Shown here: piece after piece, positions 34,074 to 42,174 of the stretch
How positions within the stretch are numbered: the first letter of the stretch is position 1
Layout of the letters: each line of letters starts with the position of its first letter
Source: Clostridia bacterium
Lineage (GTDB): Bacteria > Bacillota > Clostridia > Oscillospirales > Acutalibacteraceae
Length of the DNA: 56,008 nt
Assembly: GCA_017502085.1 (NCBI GenBank)
Contig: JAFVVQ010000046.1
Location: forward strand, 1-56,008
Reading direction: 5' to 3'
Position numbers and translations under genes: made by a program
The notes under the pieces: model-generated
Database searches by the model: none
The model's input: only the letters and a program-made list of their open reading frames with translations
What the model was told of the DNA's origin: nothing

Positions 34074-35480
34074 ATGGATGACCCCGGCCCTGCGATTTTT
34101 TCGGTTGCTGAAACCTCAGTTGACCCCGTATCTCTTATTTTAAAAGTTGTTCTGCTTTTCGTTCTGATTATGGTTAATGCATTCTTCGCAATGAGCGAAA
34201 TCGCAATCATATCCCTCAACGACACAAAAATGCAGAGACTTGCTGAAGAGGGAAACAAAAAAGCAAAGCAGATTATCAAGCTGACCGAAAATTCAAGCAA
34301 TTTCTTATCGACAATTCAGATCGGCGTTACTCTTGCAGGATTTCTGACCTCGGCATCGGCTTCACAGACCTTTGTTGATATGCTTGTCAACGCACTTGCA
34401 AAAACGCCCGTCGCAAACTACGTTCCTCTGAGCGTTATCGGCGTTGTTTCGACGATTCTCATCACACTCGTCACTTCATATTTTTCGCTCGTTCTCGGTG
34501 AACTTGCACCCAAGAGAATCGGTATGCAGATACCTGAAAAGATTTCATATAAGGTTGTCGGTATTCTTCTTTTTATTGCGAAAATTGCTAAGCCCTTTGT
34601 TAAAATTCTTTCTTTTTCAACGAATACTATCGTCCGTCTGTGCGGCTTCGATCCCAATGCCGATGAAGAACACGTTACGGAAGAAGAAATCCGTATGATG
34701 GTTGACGTCGGCGGAGAAAAAGGTGTTATCGAAGACACTCAGAAGGAAATGATTGACAATATTTTTGAGTTTGATGACCTTGACGCAAGCGACATTATGA
34801 CTCACAGAACGGAAATGACCGCTATCGAAGTAAGCCGTTCTCTCAAAGAGGTTGCCGAACTTGCTTTTGAAAACGGCTATTCACGTATTCCCGTTTTTGA
34901 GGATAATCCCGACAGCATCGTCGGTGTGCTTTATGCAAAGGATCTTCTCAAATTCGTCGGTCACAATATTCCCGAAGATCTTACCATCTCAAATGTTATG
35001 CGTAAGGCGCTTTACGTTCCAAAAACGCAGTCCTGCGGTGACCTGTTCAAGGCTATGACAGAGAGCAAAACACAGTTTGCCGTTGTTGTTGACGAATACG
35101 GCGGCACGGCAGGCATCGTCACACTTGAGGATATTCTCGAATCCATCGTCGGCAATATTCAGGATGAATATGATGACGAAGAAGAAGAAATCACAAAAAT
35201 CGACGAAACCACCTTTACCATCGACGGTACCATCGACCTCGACGAGGTCAATGAGCTTGTCGGAATCGAGCTTCCCGAAGGTGATTACGATACTCTCGGC
35301 GGCTTTGTTATCAGTCTGCTCGGCTATCTGCCGTCCGAAACCGATAAGACTCCGATTGTTGCCGAATACCAGAATCTCCGATTCACTGTACTTTCACTCG
35401 ATGAGCGCCGAATTGAAGATATCAAGGTTGAAATACTCCCCCTGCCCGAATCAGAAGATGATGAGGACGATGACGACTGA
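34074..35480 (+). CDS. Hemolysin-family CNNM/CBS/CorC protein
   Basis: A 468-residue membrane protein of the CNNM (DUF21) type. Three or so helices (near residues 20-45, 100-140 and 150-175) carry the motifs NAFFAMSEIAIISLND and LGELAPKRIGMQ. A CBS pair follows (DIMTHRTEMTAIE, RIPVFEDNPDSIVGVLYAKDL, VVVDEYGGTAGIVTLEDILE), then a CorC/HlyC-type C-terminal domain and an acidic tail. Family members are linked to magnesium or cobalt export; the hemolysin name is historical. AAAGGAG lies 10 bases before the ATG. A terminator follows. Confidence 0.9.
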   Translation: MDDPGPAIFSVAETSVDPVSLILKVVLLFVLIMVNAFFAMSEIAIISLNDTKMQRLAEEGNKKAKQIIKLTENSSNFLSTIQIGVTLAGFLTSASASQTFVDMLVNALAKTPVANYVPLSVIGVVSTILITLVTSYFSLVLGELAPKRIGMQIPEKISYKVVGILLFIAKIAKPFVKILSFSTNTIVRLCGFDPNADEEHVTEEEIRMMVDVGGEKGVIEDTQKEMIDNIFEFDDLDASDIMTHRTEMTAIEVSRSLKEVAELAFENGYSRIPVFEDNPDSIVGVLYAKDLLKFVGHNIPEDLTISNVMRKALYVPKTQSCGDLFKAMTESKTQFAVVVDEYGGTAGIVTLEDILESIVGNIQDEYDDEEEEITKIDETTFTIDGTIDLDEVNELVGIELPEGDYDTLGGFVISLLGYLPSETDKTPIVAEYQNLRFTVLSLDERRIEDIKVEILPLPESEDDEDDDD

Positions 35481-35487
35481 TTATACG

Positions 35488-35515
35488 GGCTGTAGCATTG
35501 CTACAGCCTTTTTTT
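35488..35515 (+). terminator. Terminator of the CNNM/CBS gene
   Basis: GGCTGTAGC pairs with GCTACAGCC around ATT and is followed by T7. It ends just before the ribosome site of the GH20 gene, so the two genes are partly uncoupled. Confidence 0.88.
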
Positions 35516-35530
35516 AAGAGGAAAATAAAA

Positions 35531-36949
35531 ATGGAAAGAATCAATATTGTTCCCATGCCCGATAAAATTGAATATCTCGGCGGAAAATTCACTGTTGAAG
35601 CCTGCCCGCTTCAGACAAATATTGATCCCACCCTCGCAAAAGAGGAATATATACTCACTGCAGACAGCAACGGTATCAGCATAACAGGCGGCTCGGATCA
35701 AGCCGTTTTCTACGGCAAACAGACACTCCGCCAGATGAAGGGTGAGTGTCCCTGCGTTAAGATTTCCGATAAACCCGCTTTTGAATATCGCGGATTTATG
35801 CTCGACTGCGTACGTCACATTTTTTCGGTTGATGAAATTAAAAAAATCGTTGATGCTGCAGCAAGTCTCAAGATGAACAGCTTTCACTGGCATCTGACGG
35901 ATGATCAGGGTTTCCGTGCATATTCGGACCGCAGACCTTCCGCCACCATCGACGGCTCAGTCAGAAACCGTTCGGAATTCGGTTCGCTCAAAGAAAACGG
36001 TGCATACGGCGGATACTACACCGCAAAACAGATGCGTGATATCGTTGAATACTGCGCCGAAAGATACATAACCGTTATTCCCGAATTTGACGTTCCCGGT
36101 CATTGCTCTGCCCTTCTTCACGCGTATCCCTCAATCGGCTGCACCGGTATGCCCGTTGAAATCAAGACACATCAGGGCATTTTTGAAGATATCCTCTGTG
36201 CAGGTAAGGACGAAACTTTTGAAATAGTTTTTGATATTCTCGAAGATCTGCTTGAGATCTTTCCCTCGGAATATATCCATATCGGCGGTGACGAAGCGCC
36301 GAAAACCCGTTGGAAGAATTGCCCCGATTGTCAGCGCAGAATCAGTCAGGCAGGACTCGCAAACGAGGAAGAACTGCAAGGCTGGTTCACCAACGAAATC
36401 GTTGCTTTCCTCAAGTCAAAGGGCAGAAAAGCAATCGTATGGAATGAAAGTCTCAAAAGCGGTCTCATCGGCAACGATACAGTTGCGCAGATGTGGATGG
36501 ATCCGAAAAATCATTCCGTTAAGTTTGCCAACAACGGCGGCAGAATCATTGTTTCGGATTTCTTCCATTACTACTGCGACTATCCTTACGCAATGACCCC
36601 TCTCAACAAGACTTATAAATACAAAGCCGTGGTCAGAGGTATAAAAAATCCCTGTTCGGTCTACGGCGTTGAAGTTCCGATATGGACGGAATTCATAAAT
36701 AATTTCAACCGTCTTTGTTATATGTTTTTCCCGAGATTTGCCGCCGTTGCGGAAACGGGATGGACAAAAGAAGAAAACAAAAACGCCGCAGATTTCTGCG
36801 AACGTTTCAGATGCTATTCTTCAATCCTCAGTCAGATGGGCATTACCGCCGCACCGCCGCACGATTGGAATCCTTCCCCTGTTGCAAGAGCGACGGGTAC
36901 GGTCGGATTTATGAATTCAAACGTCAGAAAAAAGCCGAAAACAAAATAA
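35531..36949 (+). CDS. GH20 beta-N-acetylhexosaminidase
   Basis: A 472-residue family 20 glycosidase that removes terminal GlcNAc or GalNAc. FEYRGFMLDCVRHIFSVDEI and MNSFHWHLTDDQGFR start the catalytic barrel. VIPEFDVPGH follows, and the catalytic Asp-Glu pair sits in IHIGGDEAP (about Asp254, Glu255). A short N-terminal alpha/beta domain precedes the barrel. There is no signal peptide, so it probably works on imported oligosaccharides or recycled wall fragments. The ATG at 35531 follows GAGGAAA; an upstream in-frame start overlaps the terminator. Confidence 0.92.
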   Translation: MERINIVPMPDKIEYLGGKFTVEACPLQTNIDPTLAKEEYILTADSNGISITGGSDQAVFYGKQTLRQMKGECPCVKISDKPAFEYRGFMLDCVRHIFSVDEIKKIVDAAASLKMNSFHWHLTDDQGFRAYSDRRPSATIDGSVRNRSEFGSLKENGAYGGYYTAKQMRDIVEYCAERYITVIPEFDVPGHCSALLHAYPSIGCTGMPVEIKTHQGIFEDILCAGKDETFEIVFDILEDLLEIFPSEYIHIGGDEAPKTRWKNCPDCQRRISQAGLANEEELQGWFTNEIVAFLKSKGRKAIVWNESLKSGLIGNDTVAQMWMDPKNHSVKFANNGGRIIVSDFFHYYCDYPYAMTPLNKTYKYKAVVRGIKNPCSVYGVEVPIWTEFINNFNRLCYMFFPRFAAVAETGWTKEENKNAADFCERFRCYSSILSQMGITAAPPHDWNPSPVARATGTVGFMNSNVRKKPKTK

Positions 36950-36955
36950 AAAATC

Positions 36956-36985
36956 AGCCGTGTGCATTGCGCAATGCACACGGCT
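36956..36985. terminator. Terminator between convergent GH20 and zinc-ribbon genes
   Basis: A near-perfect palindrome, AGCCGTGTGCATTGC with GCAATGCACACGGCT. T-rich on the plus side. Confidence 0.82.
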
Positions 36986-36991
36986 TTCTGT

Positions 36992-37672
36992 TTATTTCTT
37001 ATTGATTCTGATTACGTAGCTGACCGCTTCCGCAATGGCGATTGCCGAAACGAAGAAGCAAGCCATAATGAGAGACCATCTGAGGTCGATCGCGCCTCTG
37101 TTAGCGTTGTCGAGTGTTGCTTCGATTGCAATCATATAGATGACGCCTTCAAGCGAAAGGAGCGAAACACCGTGCAAACCTTTGAGTTTGCCTGCGCCCG
37201 CAAGTGACGAGTCAATCGCAATAAAGATTGCCATAAGAATCAGAAGCGGGAGAAGAATCTTATAAAGCTTCTCGGCGATTCCGACCTTGCCGAGAACAAA
37301 CACAAGATAAGCCACTACCGAGAAGAAACTGATGAGAGCAGTTATGGGTGCGGGGGTTATGTTGAGAGCGGGATAAACAGCCACCATCCAAGCAACGATA
37401 AGAGCGCCGATAACGTAGAGACACCAGCCGTCGTTTCTGTGGAAAAGAAGGTCAATAACGCCGCAGATTGATGCGGGAAAAACCATCAGCGCCGTAGCGA
37501 TAGCCGCAAAGCTCTTTGATCCTTTGCCGGGTGTTCTGAAAAAGCTGCCCCTATGATTCGGCTGAGCAGGTTGAACGGGTGCGGGGTTGGGGTTGTTGCC
37601 TACGGGTGTACCGCAGTTGCCGCAGAAAGTGTTGCCTGCGGGAATCGGGTTGCCGCAATTTGTGCAATTCAT
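36992..37672 (-). CDS. Zinc-ribbon membrane protein of unknown function
   Basis: A 226-residue protein. The N-terminus is a zinc ribbon, MNCTNCGNPIPAGNTFCGNC, with four cysteines. A short Pro/Asn linker follows, then about five to six hydrophobic helices (from about residue 53 to the end). Such proteins are common in Clostridia and have no assigned role. The ATG at 37670-37672 has AGGAGG upstream; 15 more in-frame codons lie before that ribosome site and are rejected. Confidence 0.8.
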   Translation of the reverse strand: MNCTNCGNPIPAGNTFCGNCGTPVGNNPNPAPVQPAQPNHRGSFFRTPGKGSKSFAAIATALMVFPASICGVIDLLFHRNDGWCLYVIGALIVAWMVAVYPALNITPAPITALISFFSVVAYLVFVLGKVGIAEKLYKILLPLLILMAIFIAIDSSLAGAGKLKGLHGVSLLSLEGVIYMIAIEATLDNANRGAIDLRWSLIMACFFVSAIAIAEAVSYVIRINKK

Positions 37673-37752
37673 AAAGCATTCCTCCTGATTTGTTATTTCT
37701 ATTATACAAAGCCTCACGGCAAAATGTCAATATAAACATTCAAATTATATCA

Positions 37753-37781
37753 TTGACAATCTTTTTCCCCTGTGTTATACT
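37753..37781 (+). promoter_or_regulatory. Promoter of the ileS T-box transcript
   Basis: TTGACA (37753-37758), spacer of 17, TATACT (37776-37781). Confidence 0.82.
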
Positions 37782-37844
37782 TTCATTAATTATGGTATAC
37801 AATTATTAACAGCATTGTTGCGTAATGTTAATAAACGGTAAACA

Positions 37845-38083
37845 TTTGAATACATCCGAAAAGATTGTGACGGAGACAGTAGCTTCTGCACGGTGCAGAC
37901 TCAGTGAGGCGGAGAGAGTGTGAACCCGCCGTTTGCCGCAGACGTGAATATCACTCCCGAATCGCAAACCGAAAGATTTAACCGAGTAGGCTTTGACGGA
38001 ATCCCGCCGTTATCGGGAGCATAATGAAGTTATGTATGGGTGGTTAACGAGGTTTTCTTCGTCCCGTATAGGGGCGTTTTTTT
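37845..38083 (+). promoter_or_regulatory. Isoleucine T-box leader of ileS
   Basis: A tRNA-responsive attenuator before ileS. It shows the long stem I start GACGGAGACAGTAGC, an AGAGAG element, and a specifier ATC (Ile) at 37950-37952 followed by the expected purine. The antiterminator bulge region GGGTGGT (38038-38044) follows, with TGGT fitting an A73 tRNA. The terminator pairs CGTCCC (38060-38065) with GGGGCG (38071-38076), then T7. The stem II/III portion contains CCGAGTAGGCTTTGACGG, common in ileS leaders. Confidence 0.85.
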
Positions 38084-38124
38084 ATTGTTTAAAACACAAA
38101 ATTTATATATCGGAGGAATGAAAA

Positions 38125-41100
38125 ATGTACGAAAAGGTTTCACCGAATCTTAATTTCGTCGAAAGAGAAAAAGCTGTGCTTGAATTCTGGAAAGAAAATA
38201 AGATTTTTGAAAAAAGCATTGAAACCAGAAAGGGCTGCCCAACTTACACTTTCTATGACGGCCCTCCCACAGCAAACGGCAAACCCCATATCGGTCACGT
38301 TCTGACCAGAGTTATCAAAGATATGATCCCCAGATACCGCACCATGAAGGGTTATATGGTACCCCGTAAGGCCGGCTGGGATACTCACGGTCTCCCCGTT
38401 GAGCTTGAAGTCGAAAAAATGCTCGGCATCAACGGCAAGGAGCAGATTGAAAAATACGGTCTCGAACCCTTCATCGGCCACTGCAAGGAAAGCGTCTGGA
38501 AGTATAAGGGTATGTGGGAAGATTTCTCGGGCACCGTCGGTTTCTGGGCTGATATGGATGAGCCTTACGTAACCTACCACAACAGCTATATCGAATCCGT
38601 ATGGTGGTCACTCAAGGAAATCTGGAACAAGGGTCTCCTTTACAAGGGCTTCAAGATCGTTCCTTATTGCCCCCGCTGCGGCACTCCCCTCTCATCCCAC
38701 GAGGTTGCTCAGGGCTACAAGGCAGTCAAGGAAAAGTCAGCGGTTGTCAGATTCAAGGTAAAGGGTGAAGATGCCTATTTCCTCGCATGGACAACAACTC
38801 CCTGGACTCTGCCCTCAAACGTCGCTCTCTGCGTTAACCCCGACGAGACCTACTGCAAGGTCAAGGCTGCAGACGGCTACACATACTATATGGCTCAGGC
38901 TCTGCTTGACACCGTTCTCGGTCAGCTCGGTGACAAGGAAAACGGCGTTGAAGCATACGAAATCCTTGAAACATACAAGGGCACAGACCTTGAATACAGA
39001 GAATATGAGCCTCTCTTTGAATGCGCAGGTGTAAGCGCCGCAAAGCAGAATAAAAAGGGTCACTATATCACCGTCGACAACTACGTTACAATGTCTGACG
39101 GTACAGGTATCGTTCACATCGCTCCCGCTTTCGGTGAAGACGACGCACAGGTCGGCAGAAAGTATGACCTCCCCTTCGTTCAGTTTGTTGACGGCAAGGG
39201 CAATATGACAGAGGAAACTCCCTACGCAGGCAAGTTCGTCAAGGATGCTGATATCGATATTCTCATCGACCTCGACAAGGACGGCAAACTCTTCTCCGCT
39301 CCCAAATTCGAGCACGACTACCCCTTCTGCTGGAGATGTGACACTCCCCTCATCTACTACGCAAGAGAATCCTGGTTCATCAAGATGACCGCCGTCAAGG
39401 ATAATCTTGTCAAAAATAACAATACCGTCAACTGGATTCCCGAAAGCATCGGCAAGGGCAGATTCGGCGACTGGCTTGAAAACATTCAGGACTGGGGCAT
39501 CAGCCGTAACCGCTACTGGGGTACTCCTCTCAACATCTGGGAATGCGAATGCGGTCACAGACATTCAATCGGCTCAATCGAAGAACTCAAGTCAATGAGC
39601 AGCAACTGCCCCGATGACATCGAACTTCACCGTCCCTTCATCGACGAGGTAACAATCAAGTGTGAAAAGTGCGGCGGCGAAATGAAGAGAGTTCCCGAGG
39701 TTATCGACTGCTGGTACGATTCAGGCGCAATGCCCTTCGCTCAGCATCACTATCCCTTTGAAAACAAGGACCTCTTCGAGCAGCAGTTCCCCGCAGAGTT
39801 CATCTCTGAGGCTGTTGACCAGACAAGAGGCTGGTTCTATTCGCTTCTTGCTATCTCAACTCTTCTCTTCGACAAATCCCCCTACAAGAACGTTATCGTT
39901 CTCGGTCTTGTTCAGGATGAAAACGGTCAGAAGATGTCCAAGTCCAAGGGCAATGCAGTTGACCCGTTCGATGCACTCGAAAAGCACGGTGCAGACGCTA
40001 TCCGCTGGTATTTCTACACCAACTCCGCTCCCTGGCTTCCCAACCGCTTCCACGCAAAGGCAGTTGAAGAAGGTCAGCGCAAGTTTATGGGTACACTCTG
40101 GAATACCTACGCATTCTATATTCTCTACGCTAACATCGACAAGTTCGATCCCACAAAGCACGAGCTTGATTACAGCAAGCTTTCCATTATGGATAAGTGG
40201 CTTCTCTCAAAGCTCAACACACTCATCAACACCGTTGACGGTCACCTCGGCAATTATGCTATCCCCGAGGCTGCAAGAGCTCTCCAGAGCTTCGTTGACG
40301 ATATGAGTAACTGGTATGTCCGCAGAGGCAGAGAACGTTTCTGGGCACAGGGTCTTGAGCAGGATAAGATCAACGCTTATATGACTCTCTACACCGCTCT
40401 TGAAACCGTCTGCAAGCTTGCCGCTCCGATGATTCCGTTTATGGCGGATGACATCTACCGCAACCTTGTATGCAGTGTCAACAAGAACGTTCCCGAAAGC
40501 ATCCACCTTTGCGATTATCCCGTTTCCAACCCCGATTTTATCGACAAGGATCTTGAAGCTTCAATGGATGAAGTTCTTGACATCGTTGTTCTCGGCAGAG
40601 CTGCAAGAAACGGCGCAAACATCAAGAACAGACAGCCTCTCGGCAAGATTTTCGTTATCGCTCCGAAGGTACTCGGCAAGGAATACTGTGAAATCATCGA
40701 GGATGAGCTCAACATCAAGGAGCTTGACTTCACAAACGACACCTCTTCATACGTATCATACAGCTTCAAGCCCCAGCTCAAGACTCTCGGTCCGAAGTAC
40801 GGCAAGATGCTCGGCGCAATCAGAGAATACCTTGCAAACGTTGACGGCTCAGCCGCAAAGGCAGAGCTTGACGAAAAGGGTGCTCTCACCTTCACCGTCG
40901 GCGAAAACGAAATCGTTCTTGCTCCCGAAGACCTTCTTATCGGCACAGTCCAGAAGGAAGGCTTCCAGGCAGAAAGCGATAACGGCGTTACCGTTGTTCT
41001 TGATACAAACCTCACACCCGAACTCATCGAGGAAGGCTTCGTAAGAGAACTCGTTTCCAAGATTCAGACAATGCGTAAGGACGCAGGCTTCGAGGTTATG

Positions 41101-41280
41101 GATACCATCAAGATTTACGTCAGCGGCAACGAAAAGATTGAATCAATCTTCAACGCAAACAAGGAAAGCGTTTGCGGCGACGTTCTTGCAACCGATATCA
41201 TCGCCTCAGCAGGCGGCTCATTCACCAAGGAATGGGATATCAACGGCGAAAAGGTAACCCTCGGCGTTGAGAAGAACTGA
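38125..41280 (+). CDS. ileS: Isoleucyl-tRNA synthetase, long (type 2) form
   Basis: A 1051-residue class I synthetase. HIGH lies in NGKPHIGHVLTR and KMSKS in GQKMSKSKGN. The CP1 editing domain (about residues 180-390) contains the TTTPWTLPSN threonine-rich site and GTGIVHIAPAFGEDDA. Cysteine clusters CPRCG, CECGH and CEKCGG are suited to zinc. The C-terminus is the long, eukaryote-like type. Type 2 IleRS enzymes are known for resistance to the antibiotic mupirocin. GGAGGAATG precedes the ATG at 38125. Expression is controlled by the upstream T-box. Confidence 0.96.
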   Translation: MYEKVSPNLNFVEREKAVLEFWKENKIFEKSIETRKGCPTYTFYDGPPTANGKPHIGHVLTRVIKDMIPRYRTMKGYMVPRKAGWDTHGLPVELEVEKMLGINGKEQIEKYGLEPFIGHCKESVWKYKGMWEDFSGTVGFWADMDEPYVTYHNSYIESVWWSLKEIWNKGLLYKGFKIVPYCPRCGTPLSSHEVAQGYKAVKEKSAVVRFKVKGEDAYFLAWTTTPWTLPSNVALCVNPDETYCKVKAADGYTYYMAQALLDTVLGQLGDKENGVEAYEILETYKGTDLEYREYEPLFECAGVSAAKQNKKGHYITVDNYVTMSDGTGIVHIAPAFGEDDAQVGRKYDLPFVQFVDGKGNMTEETPYAGKFVKDADIDILIDLDKDGKLFSAPKFEHDYPFCWRCDTPLIYYARESWFIKMTAVKDNLVKNNNTVNWIPESIGKGRFGDWLENIQDWGISRNRYWGTPLNIWECECGHRHSIGSIEELKSMSSNCPDDIELHRPFIDEVTIKCEKCGGEMKRVPEVIDCWYDSGAMPFAQHHYPFENKDLFEQQFPAEFISEAVDQTRGWFYSLLAISTLLFDKSPYKNVIVLGLVQDENGQKMSKSKGNAVDPFDALEKHGADAIRWYFYTNSAPWLPNRFHAKAVEEGQRKFMGTLWNTYAFYILYANIDKFDPTKHELDYSKLSIMDKWLLSKLNTLINTVDGHLGNYAIPEAARALQSFVDDMSNWYVRRGRERFWAQGLEQDKINAYMTLYTALETVCKLAAPMIPFMADDIYRNLVCSVNKNVPESIHLCDYPVSNPDFIDKDLEASMDEVLDIVVLGRAARNGANIKNRQPLGKIFVIAPKVLGKEYCEIIEDELNIKELDFTNDTSSYVSYSFKPQLKTLGPKYGKMLGAIREYLANVDGSAAKAELDEKGALTFTVGENEIVLAPEDLLIGTVQKEGFQAESDNGVTVVLDTNLTPELIEEGFVRELVSKIQTMRKDAGFEVMDTIKIYVSGNEKIESIFNANKESVCGDVLATDIIASAGGSFTKEWDINGEKVTLGVEKN

Positions 41281-41292
41281 ATAAAATAACCG

Positions 41293-41329
41293 AAAGCCAT
41301 CTGATTCGTCAAAAGAGTCAGATGGCTTT
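41293..41329. terminator. ileS terminator
   Basis: AAAGCCATCTGA pairs with TCAGATGGCTTT, then TTAAATTTTTG. It may also stop the minus-strand small gene downstream of 41387. Confidence 0.85.
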
Positions 41330-41386
41330 TAAATTTTTGTTTTGCAATTTGTAATTATATGTGTTCAACTGCTCAGTTTTGTTTTA

Positions 41387-41542
41387 TCATCGGTTGCTGT
41401 TTTCCAGCCACCAACCGGCAAGCTCAATTATTGCTTCTGCACTGAAATAGTCCACAAAAAATGTTGTGTTAAACAATTTATCAAGATATTCCGAAACAAC
41501 TTGCATTGCCATCATAATTATCGAAAGAATCGGTAACGGCAT
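41387..41542 (-). CDS. Small hypothetical protein (51 residues), divergent from XRE regulator
   Basis: An open frame of 51 codons plus stop, too small for usual cut-offs, but with a textbook ribosome site: AAGGAGGTG six bases before the ATG. The product begins MPLPILSIIMMAMQVVSEYL and ends ELAGWWLENSNR. It is rich in hydrophobic residues in its first 16 positions and around FNTTFFVDYF, so it may be membrane-active or a membrane-associated peptide. A promoter (TTGACA at 41601-41596, TATTGT at 41578-41573) fits with a 17-base spacer. A palindrome covers this -10 region. I do not recognise the family. The XRE gene is transcribed away on the other strand and is the likely regulator. Confidence 0.7.
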   Translation of the reverse strand: MPLPILSIIMMAMQVVSEYLDKLFNTTFFVDYFSAEAIIELAGWWLENSNR

Positions 41543-41572
41543 ATTTTCACCTCCTTATCTTTGTCCATTTTT

Positions 41573-41623
41573 ACAATACTATAGTATTTTATATTTGTCA
41601 ATAGTTAATTTTATAATAGTATT
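41573..41623. promoter_or_regulatory. Divergent promoter and palindromic operator
   Basis: AATACTATAGTATT (41575-41588) is a perfect 14-bp palindrome. It overlaps the -10 and spacer of the minus-strand promoter. It also lies at the -35 position for the plus-strand -10 TATAAT (41612-41617). A second half-site, AATAGTATT, is at 41615-41623. This geometry suits repression by the adjacent XRE protein. Confidence 0.65.
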
Positions 41624-41651
41624 TATAAAATTGACATTTGGAGTGCATAAA

Positions 41652-41942
41652 ATGCTGAGTGAAAAGATAAAATCCTTAAGACTTGCAGGAAACTACAGTC
41701 AGGTTGATATTGCCGAAAAGCTTTCTGTAACTAAGCAAACTGTATCAAACTGGGAAAATAATAATATTCAGCCGTCTGTTGATATGCTTATCAAAATAGC
41801 AGATTTGTTTGGAGTTTCAACAGATTACCTTCTCGGCAGAGATACGTCACCGAAACTTGATGTCAGCGGTCTTAGTGAAATTGAAATTCAGCATCTGAAT
41901 ATGATTATAAATGACATCAGAAACAAGAATCCGCAGGTTTGA
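41652..41942 (+). CDS. XRE-family transcriptional regulator
   Basis: A 96-residue DNA-binding protein. The N-terminal Cro/C1-type helix-turn-helix runs over about residues 5-60 (IKSLRLAGNYSQVDIAEKLSVTKQTVSNWE, followed by VDMLIKIADLFGVSTDYLLG). The last 30 residues are a short helical tail. It begins at the ATG after TTGGAGTG; upstream in-frame codons cross the divergent promoter and are rejected. The gene stands back-to-back with the 51-residue gene, and the palindrome between them is the obvious operator. Its stop codon lies in the loop of a terminator hairpin. Confidence 0.88.
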   Translation: MLSEKIKSLRLAGNYSQVDIAEKLSVTKQTVSNWENNNIQPSVDMLIKIADLFGVSTDYLLGRDTSPKLDVSGLSEIEIQHLNMIINDIRNKNPQV

Positions 41943-41955
41943 CCGCCTGCGGATT
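41929..41955 (+). terminator. Terminator of the XRE gene
   Basis: AATCCGCAGG pairs with CCTGCGGATT, then TTGTTTG. The stop codon at 41940-41942 is in the loop. Confidence 0.75.
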
Positions 41956-42005
41956 TTGTTTGTCATCCCGAAATAAGCCGAATACATTTTTTAACACTAC
42001 TGTAT

Positions 42006-42070
42006 GGGACGGCGACCCGACGTCCCGAATTGAAATTCCGATGAATTTGCGGGCGGATGATATCCGCCCC
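42006..42070. repeat. Possible dispersed intergenic repeat with three hairpins
   Basis: Three inverted repeats in 65 bases: GGGACG/CGTCCC (42006-42026), GAATT-GA-AATTC (42027-42038) and GGGCGGAT/ATCCGCCC (42051-42069). The GC-rich GGGCGGAT-type palindrome in an AT-rich gap looks like a REP-like element. Only one copy lies in the window, so dispersal is inferred. Confidence 0.45.
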
Positions 42071-42100
42071 TACACTGAAACATCAATAATTCCAAATTAA

Positions 42101-42130
42101 AAACGGGCAAGGGCAACGCTCTTCCCGTTT
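42101..42130. terminator. Hairpin between convergent XRE and ABC genes
   Basis: AAACGGG pairs with CCCGTTT, with an inner AAGGGC/GCTCTT stem. The minus strand continues into a short T-rich run. Confidence 0.55.
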
Positions 42131-42141
42131 TCCATAAAAAA

Positions 42142-42164
42142 GAGCACAGCCATTGACTGTGCTC
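42142..42164 (-). terminator. Terminator of the ABC exporter gene
   Basis: On the minus strand GAGCACAG pairs with CTGTGCTC and is followed by T6. It lies 10 bases after the stop codon. Confidence 0.85.
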
Positions 42165-42174
42165 CTTATTTTTT

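Noticed and set aside
37845-38083. Leader considered as a metabolite riboswitch
   Set aside because: The ATC specifier, GGGTGGT bulge and position before ileS fit a T-box much better.
38815-39564. Open frame of 249 codons on the minus strand inside ileS
   Set aside because: Antisense to the conserved editing domain of ileS. Long antisense frames are common here because of codon bias.
41342-41536. Cys-rich plus-strand frame of 64 codons
   Set aside because: It is antisense to the 51-residue gene, which has a far better ribosome site and promoter. This frame has neither.
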